64,000 bases of DNA from Eurosta solidaginis. Its lineage: Eukaryota > Arthropoda > Insecta > Diptera > Tephritidae. The notes beneath the pieces were generated by a model. It saw nothing but the letters and a program-made list of their open reading frames with translations. It was not told the origin of the DNA and did not search any database. Below are positions 46,510 through 58,375 of the stretch, one piece after another. The stretch is taken from positions 280,585,693 through 280,649,692 of the forward strand of contig NC_090319.1 in the NCBI RefSeq assembly GCF_040869045.1, written 5' to 3'. A program made the position numbers and the translations under genes. Within the stretch, counting starts at the first letter, position 1. Every line of letters begins with the position of its first letter.

Positions 46510-49500
46510 TTTTTTTTTTTATACTCAGTTGATCAGAGCTCACAGAGTATATTAACTTTGATTGGATAACGGTTGGTTGTACAGGTATAAAGGAATCGAG
46601 ATAGATATAGACTTCCATATATCAAAATCATTAGTATCGAAAAAAAATTCGATTGAGCCATGTCCGTCCGTCCGTCCGTCCGTCTGTCCGTTAACACGAT
46701 AACTTGAGTAAATTTTGAGGTATCTTGATGAAACTTGGTATGTAGGTTCCTGGGCACTCATCTCAGATCGCTATTTAAAATGAACGATATCGGACAATAA
46801 CCATCATTACCAAATACGGATTAAGCGATGAAACTTGGTAAGTGAGTTGAACTTATGACGCAGAATATAAAACTAGTAAAATTTTGGACAACGGGCGTGG
46901 CACCGCCCACTTTTAAAAGAAGGTAATTAAGAAGTTTTGCAAGCTGTAATTTGGCAGTCGTTGAAGATATCATGATGAAATTTGGCAGGAACGTTACCCT
47001 TATTACTGTATGTCTATTTAATAAAAATTAGCAAAATCGGAGAACGACCACGCCCACTTTGAAAAAAAAATATTTTAATTCAAATTTTAAAGGAAAAGTT
47101 AATATCTTTACAGTATATAAGTAAATTATGTCAACATTCAGCTCCAGTAATGATATGTTGCAACAAAATACAAAAATAAAAGAAAATTTCAAAATGGGCG
47201 TGGCTCCGCCCTTTTTCATTTAATTTGTCTAGGATACTTTTAGTGCCATAAGTCGAACAAAAATTTACGAATCCTCGCGAAATTTGGTAGAGGCTTAGAC
47301 TTTAGGACGATAACTGTTTTCTGTGAAAAAGGGCGAACTCGGTTGAAGCCACGCCCAGTTTTTATACACAGTCGACCGTCTGTCCTTCCGCTCGGCCGTT
47401 AACCCGCTAACTTGAGCAAAAATCGATATATCTAAACTCAGTTCACGTACTTATCTGAACTCACTTTGTATTGGTGTAAAAAAGGGACGAAATCCGACTA
47501 TGATCACGCCCACTTTTTCGATATCGAAAATTACGAAAAATGAAAAAAAATGCCATAATTCTATACCAAATACGAAAAAAGGGATGAAACATGGTATTTG
47601 GATTAGTTTATTGACGCAAAATATAACTTTAGAAAAAAACTTTGTAAAATGGGTGTAACACCTACCATATTAAGTAGAAAGAAATGAAAAAGTTCTGCAG
47701 GGCGAAATCAATAGCCCTCGGAATCTTGGAAGGAATACTGTTCGTGGTATTACATATATAAATAAATTAGCGGTACCCGACAGATGATGTTCTGGATCAC
47801 CCTGGTCCACACTTTGGTCGATATCTCGAAAACGCCTTCACATATACAACTAAGGGCCACTCCCTTTTAAAACCCTCATTAATACCTTTAATTTGATACC
47901 CATATCGTACAAAAAAATTCTAGAGTCACCCCTGGCCGACCTTTATGGCGATATCTCGAAAAGGCATCCAGCTATAGAACTAAGGCCCACTCCCTTTTAA
48001 AATACTCAATAACACCTTTCATTTGATACCCATATCGTACAAACAAATTCTAGAGTCACCCCTGGTCCACCTTTATGGCGATATCTCGAAAAGGCGTCCA
48101 CCTATAGAACCAAGGCCCACGCTATTTTAAAATACTCATTAGCACTTTTCATTTGATACCCATATTGTACAAACGCATTCTAGAGTCAACTCTGGTCCAC
48201 GTTTATGGCGATATCACGAAAAGGCGTCCACCTATAGAACTAAGGCCCACGCCCTTTTAAAATACTCATTAACACCTTTCATTTGATACCCATATCGTAC
48301 AAACAAATTCTAGAGTCACCCCTGGTCCACCTTTATGACGATATCTCGAAAAGGCGTCCACCTATAGAACCAAGGCCCACGCTCTTTTAAAATACTCATT
48401 AACACCTTTCATTTGATACCCATATTGTACAAACGCATTCTAGAGTCACCCCTGGTCCACCTTTATGGCGATATCTCGAAAAGGCGTCCACCTATAGAAC
48501 CAAGGCCCACGCTCTTTTAAGATACTCATTAACACCTTTCATTTGATACCCATATTATACAAACGCATTCTAGAGTCACCCCTGGTCCACCTTTATGGCG
48601 ATATCTTGAAAAGCCGTCCACCTATAGAAATAAGGCCCACGCCCTTTTAAAATACTCATTAACACCTTTCATTTGATACCCATATTGTACAAACAAATTC
48701 TAGAGTCACCCCTGGTCCACCTTTATGGCGATATCTTGATAAGCCGTCCACCTATAGAACTAAGGCCCACGCCCTTTTAAAATACTCATTAACACCTTTC
48801 GTTTGATACCCATATCGTACAAACAAATTCTAGAGTCACCCCTGGTCCACCTTTATGGCGATATCTTGAAAAGCCGTCCACCTATAGAACTAAGGCCCAC
48901 GCCCTTTTAAAATACTCATTAACACCTTTCATTTGATACCCATATCGTACAAACAAATTCTAGAGTCACCCCTGGTCCACCTTTATGGCGATATCTCGAA
49001 AAGGCGTCCACCTATAGAACCAAGGCCCACGCTCTTTTAAAATACTCAATAACACCTTTCATTTGATACCCATATTGTACAAACGCATTCTAGAGACACC
49101 CCTGGTCCACCTTTATGGCGATATCTCGAAAAGGCGTCCACCTATAGAATCAAGGCCCACGCTCTTTTAAAATACTCAATAACACCTTTCATTTGATACC
49201 CATATTGTACAAACGCATTCTAGAGTCACCCCTGGTCCACCTTTATGGCGATATCTTGAAAAGCCGTCCACCTATAGAACCAAGGCCCACGCTCTTTTAA
49301 AATACTAATTAACACCTTTCATTTGATACCCATATTGTACAAACAAATTCTAGAGTCACCCCTGGTCCACCTTTATGGCGATATCTTGAAAAGCCGTCCA
49401 CCTATAGAACTAAGGCCCACGCCCTTTTAAAATACTCATTAACACCTTTCATTTGATACCCATATCGTACAAACAAATTCTAGAGTCACCCCTGGTCCAC

Positions 49501-52500
49501 CTTTATGGCGATATCTCGAAAAGGCGTCCACCTATAGAACCAAGGCCCACGCTCTTTTAAAATACTCATTAACACTTTTCATTTGATACCCATATTGTAC
49601 AAACGCATTCTAGAGTCAACTCTGGTCCACGTTTATGGCGATATCACGAAAAGGCGTCCACCTATAGAACTAAGGCCCACGCCCTTTTAAAATACTCATT
49701 ACCACCTTTCATTTGATACCCACATCGTACAAACAAATTCTAGAGTCACCCCTGGTCCACCTTTATGGCGATATCTTGAAAAGGCGTCCACCTATAGAAC
49801 CAAGGCCCACGCTCTTTTAAAATACTCATTAACACTTTTCATTTGATACCCATATTGTACAAACGCATTCTAGAGTCAACTCTGGTCCACGTTTATGGCG
49901 ATATCACGAAAAGGCGTCCACCTATAGAACTAAGGCCCACGCCCTTTTAAAATACTCATTAACACCTTTCATTTGATACCCACATCGTACAAACAAATTC
50001 TAGAGTCACCCCTGGTCCACCTTTATGGCGATATCTCGAAAAGGCGTCCACCTATAGAACCAAGGCCCACGCTCTTTTAAAATACTCATTAACACTTTTC
50101 ATTTGATACCCATATTGTACAAACGCATTCTAGAGTCAACTCTGGTCCACGTTTATGGCGATATCACGAAAAGGCGTCCACCTATAGAACTAAGGCCCAC
50201 GCCCTTTTAAAATACTCATTAACACCTTTCATTTGATACCCATATCGTACAAACAAATTCTAGAGTCACCCCTGGTCCACCTTTATGGCGATATCTCGAA
50301 AAGGCGTCCACCTATAGAATCAAGGCCCACGCTCTTTTAAAATACTCAATAACACCTTTCATTTGATACCCATATTGTACAAACGCATTCTAGAGTCACC
50401 CCTGGTCCACCTTTATGGCGATATCTTGAAAAGCCGTCCACCTATAGAACCAAGGCCCACGCTCTTTTAAAATACTAATTAACACCTTTCATTTGATACC
50501 CATATTGTACAAACAAATTCTAGAGTCACCCCTGGTCCACCTTTATGGCGATATCTTGAAAAGCCGTCCACCTATAGAACTAAGGCCCACGCCCTTTTAA
50601 AATACTCATTAACACCTTTCATTTGATACCCATATCGTACAAACAAATTCTAGAGTCACCCCTGGTCCACCTTTATGGCGATATCTCGAAAAGGCGTCCA
50701 CCTATAGAACCAAGGCCCACGCTCTTTTAAAATACTCATTAACACTTTTCATTTGATACCCATATTGTACAAACGCATTCTAGAGTCAACTCTGGTCCAC
50801 GTTTATGGCGATATCACGAAAAGGCGTCCACCTATAGAACTAAGGCCCACGCCCTTTTAAAATACTCATTACCACCTTTCATTTGATACCCACATCGTAC
50901 AAACACATTCTAGAGTCACCCCTGGCCCACCCTAATGGCGATATCTCGAAAAGGCGTCCACCTATAGACCTAATGCCCACTCCCTCTTAAAATACTCATT
51001 AACACCTTTCATTTGATACCCATATAGTACAAACAAATTCTAGAGTCACCCCTGGTCCACCTTTATGGCGATATCTCGAAAAGGCGTCCACCTATAGAAT
51101 CAAGGCCCGCGCTCTTTTAAAATACTCATTAACACCTTTCATTTGATACCCATATTGTACAAACGCATTCTAGAGTCACCCCTGGTCCACCTTTATGGCG
51201 ATATCTCGAAAAGGCGTCCACCTATAGAACCAAGGCCCACGCTCTTTTAAAATACTCATTAACACCTTTCATTTGATACCCATATTATACAAACGCATTC
51301 TAGAGTCAACCCTGGTCCACTTTTATAACGATATTCCGAAAAGGCGTCCACCTGTAGAACTAAGGCCCACTCCCTTTTAAATACTCATTAACACCTTTCA
51401 TTTGATACCCATATAGTACAAACAAATTCTAGAGTCACCCCTGGTCCACCTTTATGGCGATATCTCGAAAAGGCGTCCACCTATAGAATCAAGGCCCACG
51501 CTCTTTTAAAATACTCATTAACACCTTTCATTTGATACCCATATTGTACAAACGCATTCTAGAGTCACCCCTGGTCCACCTTTATGGCGATATCTCGAAA
51601 AGGCGTCCACCTATAGAACCAAGGCCCACGCTCTTTTAAAATACTCATTAACACCTTTCATTTGATACCCATATTATACAAACGCATTCTAGAGTCAACC
51701 CTGGTCCACTTTTATAACGATATTCCGAAAAGGCGTCCACCTATAGAACTAAGGCCCACTCCCTTTTAAATACTCATTAACACCTTTCATTTGATACTCA
51801 TATCGTAGAAACAAATTCTAGAGTCACCCCTGGTCCACCTTTATGGCGATATCTCGAAAAGGCTTCCACATATAAAACTAAGGCCCACGCCCTCTTAAAT
51901 TACTCATTAACACCTTTCATTTGATACTCATATCGTAGAAACAAATTCTAGAGTCACCCCTGGTCCATCTTTATGGCGATATCTCGAAAAGACGTCCACC
52001 TGTAGAACTTAGGCCCACTCCCTTTTAAAATTATCATTAACACCTTTCATTTGATACCCATATTGTACAAACGCATTCTAGAGTCACCCCTGGTCCACCT
52101 TTATGGCGATATCTCGAAAAGGCGCCCACCTATATAACTTAGGCCCACTAGCTTTAAAATTATCATTAACGCCTTTCATTTGTACAAACGCATTCTAGAG
52201 TCACCCCTGGTCCACGTTTATGGCGATATTCCGAAAAGGGGTCCACCCATAGAACTAAGGCCCACTCCCTTTTAAAACACTTATTAACACCTTTCGTTTG
52301 ATACCCATATTGTACAAACGCATTCTAGAGTCAGCCCTGGTCCACTTTTATAACTATATTCCGAAAAGGCGTCCACCTATAGAACTAAGGCCCACTCCTT
52401 TTAAAATACTCATTAACACCTTTCATTTGATACCCATATAGTACAAACAAATTCTAGAGTCACCCCTGGTCCACCTTTATGGCGATATCTCGGAAAGGCG

Positions 52501-52829
52501 TCCACATATAGAACTAAGGCCCACGCCCTCTTAAAATAGTCATTAACACCTTTCATTTGATACTCATATCGTACAAACAAATTCTAGAGTCAGGTCTGGT
52601 CCACCTTTATGGCGATATCCCTAAATGGCGTCTCTCTATAGAACTATGGCTCACTTCCTCTTAAAATACTCTTTAATACCTTCCATTTGATACACATGTC
52701 ATACAAACACATTCCAGGGTTACCCTGGGTTCTTTTTACAACATGGTGATTTTCCCTTACTTTGTCTCCACAGCTCTCAACTGAGTATGTAATGTTCGGT
52801 TACACCCGAACTTTGCCTTCCTTACTTGC
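46510..52829 (+). mobile_element. satellite-bearing element, copy 7 (longest, about 38 units)
   Basis: The 5' end (T-run then ATACTCAGTTGATCAG) is at about 46510. The head runs to about 47790 and has lost roughly 60 bases at 46803 (AACCA joined to TCATTACCAAATACGG). A very long 130-bp array follows, then CTCAACTGAGTAT, hairpin GTTCGG-TTACAC-CCGAAC and ...CCTTACTTG near 52829. At 6.3 kb it is the largest copy, and almost all of the extra length is array. Confidence 0.9.
47791..52715 (+). repeat. 130-bp satellite array of copy 7 with higher-order structure
   Basis: About 38 units. The block starting at 49141 recurs at 50311, exactly 1,170 bases (nine units) later, with the same series of unit variants. 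AACACTTTTC-type dimers recur at 49571, 49831 and 50091 (260-base step), then again at 50741. Another three-unit block recurs at 51091 and 51480 (389 bases, because one unit lost an A). Confidence 0.92.
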
Positions 52830-53215
52830 TTTGGGCATAGCTTTGAATGAAATATTTGCCAGGCCATTCAAATATTGATATGAACTTTGCTGAGCAGCAT
52901 CCCTCACATTTTGTTCCAAACCTAATTTGTGCATATCAACGTAAACTAAAACTAGGTGTCTTCCGACTGGCCAACTTTTGAAAAAGTTGAAAAAAAAAAA
53001 ACTGAGTGAGTCTTCACATACAATGAGAGCCTGAACGTTGACCTCGAACAACCGCTAAGTGCGTCAACTAAGCTAAAAATCTTTTGGAACTCTTTTGAAG
53101 ACCGCTTAATTGCCTACAAGAATATGCAAAGCTAGCAATTAGAGTGCTATGGGTTAAAACTCGAGTGCCTTCTTAAGAAAAACTCGTAAGCTTCCATATA
53201 GGTTGTGTAAAAAAC
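52830..53215. other. stretch without a recognisable gene
   Basis: A short minus-strand open frame (MFEVNVQALIVCEDS...) lies at 52800-53051, but it overlaps the end of copy 7 and has no recognisable domain, so I do not call it. Confidence 0.45.
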
Positions 53216-53345
53216 TTATTTTGTTTTGTTGATTTTCCGACAATGTGGATAAATGATTTATATCGGAACGATTTTTCGTCATCCCTTGAAAAATTTGGTT
53301 TCTATACAAAAAGCTTTCAGCGTTGTGCCATCATCAGTGTCGATT
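53216..53345 (+). repeat. single arm related to the fold-back repeat at 24620
   Basis: It shares TTGTTGATTTTCCGACAA, AAATTTGGTTT and CAGCGTTGTGCCATCATCAG with the two arms at 24620-24870. Non-coding. Confidence 0.65.
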
Positions 53346-53445
53346 TTCAATCTCTGAGAAAAAAAAATAGCATTGAACTAAATTCTTACAGTTACCTTTT
53401 TGAATGTCCTTAACAATGATTTCATTATACTAAAGGTAAATAAAA

Positions 53446-53840
53446 AGATGATAAAAAAAATTTAAGGACTACCTTTATATAAATGGACCAAAAAATACAA
53501 GGCAATTTTTCCTTTAATACAGACATACACTTGTTGAATTTTGGCTAGAAAAACTTTAATAATAGCTCTTGTAAAAGAATTTTGGGATTCAAAACTATAA
53601 AGGTGGAGCGCAATCTTTCAATCTGAGGAAAATCATGTAATTGGGATTAACTAAGTAATTATCTAAACTTTAAACACGCGCTCTACCTTTATAATTTTAA
53701 ATCCCAAAATTCTTTTACAAGAGCTATTGCTAAAGTTTTTAGTCAAAATTCTACAAGATTATGTCTGTAATAAAGGAAAAATTTCCTTTCATTTTTTGGT
53801 CCACTTATATAAATCTAGTCCTTAACATTTTTTTATCACT
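53446..53840. mobile_element. fold-back/MITE element with about 165-bp inverted arms
   Basis: The left arm (about 53446-53612) and the reverse complement of the right arm (about 53676-53840) match closely. Shared blocks include GATAAAAAAA, TTAAGGACTA at the tips, TATATAAATGGACC and AATAGCTCTTGTAAAAGAAT. The non-paired centre is about 60 bases. No coding capacity. Confidence 0.88.
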
Positions 53841-54280
53841 GTTACAACGCAACCGGCAGGTGTCGTTGTAAACAGCGAAATTGTCGTTTAATCCCATAAA
53901 ATGCATACCTGCATAACAATTCTGCGATTAGGTTTGAGTAGATAGCAAATGCAAAACTTCGCTCTTTTACATCAAAGACATCGCCGAGTACAAATCAACG
54001 GGTGCGCTCAAGCACAAATGTAAGTAACCGAATAATGATAAGTTGTTATTGTAAAATACCGAAATAAAATGAAAATGTAAAATAACATTGTAAATGAACT
54101 ACAAATTGAAACGAAAGCGAAATAAAACTATAATTTACAGATTTTCGCGGCCATCAGCGCAAAATATTGCTTTATTTGATTACGGCACCAGGATTTATAA
54201 TAATCGAAAATATTTGTGATTTCACACTCAGCGGTAATATTTTACTGAAATAATTAACAAGGTTGGAAACGTAAATCGTG
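53840..54280 (+). repeat. putative 5' LTR and leader of the second BEL/Pao element
   Basis: It starts TGTTACAACGCAACCGG directly after the fold-back element and leads to the gag start codon at 54281. Position and TG start suit an LTR plus leader. I cannot fix the LTR end or primer-binding site, because no second LTR copy is in the window. Confidence 0.45.
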
Positions 54281-56030
54281 ATGGCTTCTCCACAACCGAC
54301 AGTGACAGCAGGCAAAGAATTCGTGACAGAAATTGAGACTCCGCCGGCGACAACCACATGTGCGGTATTCACCCCTAATTTGAGGTTAGGACTGCAATCA
54401 CCGGAGCGGCAATCAACATGTCTTACACATTTTGGGACACCAACTTCTGAATGTGCTACATCGGCCGATGGGTACGCACCGATAGAAGGGTATATGGTAC
54501 AAAATGTGAATAGGTTTGCGCTTCAAGACGTTACACAGTCGCCGTGTGCCACTTTCGGCGATAGCTACGCACCGCCTATTACAAACATGGGCAACATAAC
54601 CTCGACATTTCATAATGGAATACATCGTGGCGTTGCAAGCTACGGGTTGTACTCATACCCGACTTCCAGTGCTACTGCGAATGATCATAATCGTAATAGT
54701 TATAACATAACAACGTGGGCAGCACATCCAGTAAACACCAGTTGCACCGCTACGAGAATGCATGCGCAGTTTTACAATCACTCAACTTCAAATTGCGTAA
54801 CGATGAGTGACAACGTTTTGCCGTCATTAGTATTTCGACAGGAAGAACCACCTCAGCGTTTACATACCCAACTTCACTCGACGTCTCTGCATGCCCAGCC
54901 CCCTCAGGTAAATACGTATGGTAATTTCGCAAATTCCGCACAGGGTTTAGGCGGGTATTTACAAATGAACTCAGCCTCGACTGGTGCGCCGGAGGCGCCA
55001 TCAAACCAATATAATTATGGGATACCAAATTGCTACGATGGCCGTCGACATTGGCCGCAAATATCTAACGGCTATACTCCCACCGTGCCACCTATGTCAT
55101 CTCAAATGAGGCTAACCTCTACACAAGTAGCTTCACGTCAGGTCATAAATAAAGATCTTCCGACATTCACCGGCAAGCCAGAGGAGTGGCCACTATTCAT
55201 TGTAAGCTTCGAGCAGTCTACACAGCAATGCGGTTTTACGGATGCTGAGAATCTCATTCGGCTACAGCATTGTCTAAAAGGTGTAGCTCTAGAAGCAGTA
55301 AGGGGAAAATTAATGACACCAGCAACCATATGGCAGGCCCTTGATACTCTACGTATGCTGTATGGACGCCCGGATATTATTTGTCACTCGTTACAACGCA
55401 AGCTGAGGCAAGAACCTCTTGTTAAATATGAAAAATTAGATACTCTGATTCAATTTGCTTTGGCTGTGCAAAACTACTGCTCTACTATGAGAGCCATAGG
55501 CCTTTCCTAGTATCTAAATGACCCGATGCTACTCTCTGAGCTAATTTCCAAATTGCCAAGTGACTTAAGGTTAGAGTGGGGTCGTCATAGAGTATCTTTG
55601 CCTCAGGTAGATATCGGGGAATTCGACTCTTGGCTTTTTAAATTGGCTATGTGTGCCAGTCAAGTAGTATCAGGAAGTAACTCCGGCGAAGAAGGCAAAG
55701 GCAGTAACGCTCAGATAAAGAAAAGGGTGCTTTTGCACGACGTAGCTCGCAGTAATAGTACCGATGTAACTAAAATAGTGTGTGTTAAGTGCAATGGTGA
55801 CCACAAACTTGACACATGCAAACAGTTTTGCGCTCTGTCTACCAACGAAAGGTGGAGCTTTGTGCGAAGTAACAAATTATGCATCAGATGTTTTAAGAAA
55901 CATTTTTTAAAAAATTGTCGACTAAAGAGTCATTGTGGTGTCGATGGTTGTACACGACCACATCACGTTTTGCTCCACTCGTCTAATTACCCGACATCAA
56001 AGGACGATGCATCCGTGATGTTACATAAAG
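54281..56030 (+). pseudogene. BEL/Pao gag region (one internal stop)
   Basis: The start is taken as ATG 54281 (MASPQPTVTAGKEF). A long low-complexity N-terminal part rich in Asn, Ser and Thr is followed by the BEL gag domain (DUF1759 type): LPTFTGKPEEWPLFIVSFEQ, LQHCLKGVALEAVRGKL, YGRPDIICHSLQRKL. A TAG stop at 55508-55510 (one base from CAG) interrupts it; the same frame then continues LNDPMLLSELISKLPSDLR. Two zinc knuckles follow: CVKCNGDHKLDTC and CIRCFKKHFLKNC. The protein would bind element RNA and assemble particles in an active copy. Confidence 0.88.
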
Positions 56031-58375
56031 GTGAATATACGACAAAAACGTTGTTGCGTTACGTTCCAATTATGCTTTATGGCAAATCGAAGTCCATAAA
56101 AACATACGCGTTAATAGACGAGGGTTCCACATGCACACTTTTAGAACATCACATCGCCGATGAGCTTGGCTTAGAAGGCCCGTCAGATGAGCTATGTCTA
56201 AGGTGGACGGGCGAAATAACGCAGATAGAGCCTGAATCGAAAGAGGTCACTGTAGGAATCTCACCCACGTCCGGCACCACTCCGATGTTAAGTCTTCGCA
56301 ACATACGCACTGTTGCCAATCTCGATCTACCCAAACCGTCGCTCACACGCGACGAGATTTCGTTGCATCCGGATTTACATAGGCTGCCAATCGAACCGTA
56401 TACTTAAGTACGTGCCACGATGCTACTCGGTGCGGATAATGCAAAGCTCGGTGTTCCCCTCGAAGTGAAGGAGCTCCATGGTGATAAACTCATAGCAACG
56501 AAATGTCGTCTCGGTTGGTCGGTTTACGGGCGAGGTGAAGAGGCTTATGTTTCTGCAAATAGGGTGATGCACATATGCTCCTGCGTCCCAACGGAGCACC
56601 TGGTTGAAATTTTAAAAAACAATTACTCACTAGAAGCGGTTGGTATAAGTAAGCGTGAAGATCCATTACGATCCAAAGCAGACGAACGGGCTTTCGCTAT
56701 TATGAAATCGACTACTAAATACCTAGATGATCAAACGCGTTGGGAAACCGGCTTGTTATGGAAATTCGATGAAATTAGCTTTCCGGATTCGTTCTCAATG
56801 GCATTACGACGACTCAACTGCCTGGAAATTCGAATGACACGAGATCCAAGTTTAAACCAATTTCTAAACGAACAGATGCGTGCCTACGAACTAAAGGAAT
56901 ACGTTCGTAAATTAACGAGAGAAGAGGTATCTTACGGCGGTCGGGCATGGTTCGTTCCAATATTTACAGTTACCAATAAAAATAAAAACAAAACACGATT
57001 GGTTTGGGACGCCGCTGCCGCTGACGACGGTGTCGCTCTTAATACTTATCTACTGAAAGGACCTGACCTCTTAGCCTCTCTCGTTGGCATTCTTCTCAGA
57101 TTTCGTGAGCGACCATATGCCATTACTGGCGACATTCGCGAGATGTTCCACCAAATTCGGGTGCGAGAACAGGACCAATGCGCGCAACAATTTCTGTGGC
57201 GCTATGGGGATCGCTCTAGAAAACCTGATATTTATGTTATGACAGTGATGACCTTTGGTGCTGCATGTTCCCCGTCTCTGGCGAATTTTATAAAAAACGA
57301 AAATGCATCGCGGTTCATTAACGACAATCCGGTCGCAGTAGCGGCGATCCATCAGAATACGTACGTGGCTGATTGGTTACAGGGCGTTGACACGGAGAAA
57401 GAGGCGATGGACCTAGCATTGCAAGTCAAGCATATACACCGCGAGGGCGGATTCGAAATACGTAATTGGCTTTCGAACTCGAACAACGTACTGTAGGCTA
57501 TTTCCGACACCATGACCCAAACAAACTTCTGCACGACCCTTCTACCATGTATGAAAAGGTATTAGGCATCTGGTGGCGCCCAGATACGGATGAATTAACG
57601 TTTTTTGCTAAACTTGATAAACTCGGTCGAGCACATATGCAACAAAACGAAGCATTCTTCGAGTAATCATGTCTGTATATGGTCCTCTAGGTTTGATGGG
57701 TTTTTTTATGATTCAAGCTAAAATCGTGTTTCAAAACATTTGGAGGTCTGGTGTTACCTGGAACACGCCTGTACAGGAGGAATAACAAAAATCTTGGCAA
57801 TCATGGGTCCTCACCATGGAACGAATAAGGAACGTTTGTATACCTCAGTGCTACCCCTTAGCTAGCCACAGCCAGAATCTTCAGCTGCATGTATTTTGCG
57901 ATGCAAGCAATGTAGCTTACGCAGCTGCTGCCTATCTAAGAGCCACTGTGGGGGATGAAGTACAATGTTGTTTGATAGCTTCGAAATCGAGGGTGGCGCC
58001 ACTGAAATTCGTTTCTATACCGGGCTTAGAACTTATGGGTGCCATTTTGGGTCTAAGGTTGTCGAGATTTGTTAAAAATGAGTTAACCTTACCGATCAAC
58101 GAGGTAGTATACTGGACGGATTCAAAAAATGTTATCTATTGGATTCGCTCAGACTCTCGCAAATTTAGCCAATTCGTCGGCGTGCGAATAGGTGAAATTC
58201 TGGAGTCCTCTATAATAAATAGTTGGAGGTGGGTACCATCAGCGAATAGCGTGGCCGATGATGCTACGAAATTAAAGCAGTGGGCAAATTTAGATGGGGA
58301 ATCGAGGTGGTTCCGAGGTCCTTCATTTTTAAAACTGCCTGAAGCAGAGTGGTCGGAGACAATTTTGGCTGAGCC
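56031..58375 (+). pseudogene. BEL/Pao pol: protease, RT and RNase H (broken)
   Basis: The protease has ALIDEGSTCTLLEHH. A TAA at 56405-56407 (one base from CAA) interrupts it, then MLLGADNAKLGV follows. RT: GRAWFVPIFTV, KTRLVWDAAA, ITGDIREMFHQIRVRE, MTFGAACSPSLANF, and YVADWLQG where the family has YVDD, so a catalytic Asp is Ala. Frameshifts occur near 57490 and after 57660. RNase H: HVFCDASNVAYAAAAYLRA, ELMGAILGLRLS, VVYWTDSKNVIYWI, ANSVADDATK, then RWFRGPSFLKLPE. The frame is lost at about 58375, where a tandem repeat starts; the integrase core is absent. Confidence 0.9.

Noticed and set aside
2481..52829. CRISPR-like reading of the regular 130-bp repeats
   Set aside because: Units are contiguous without unique spacers, and the genome is eukaryotic.
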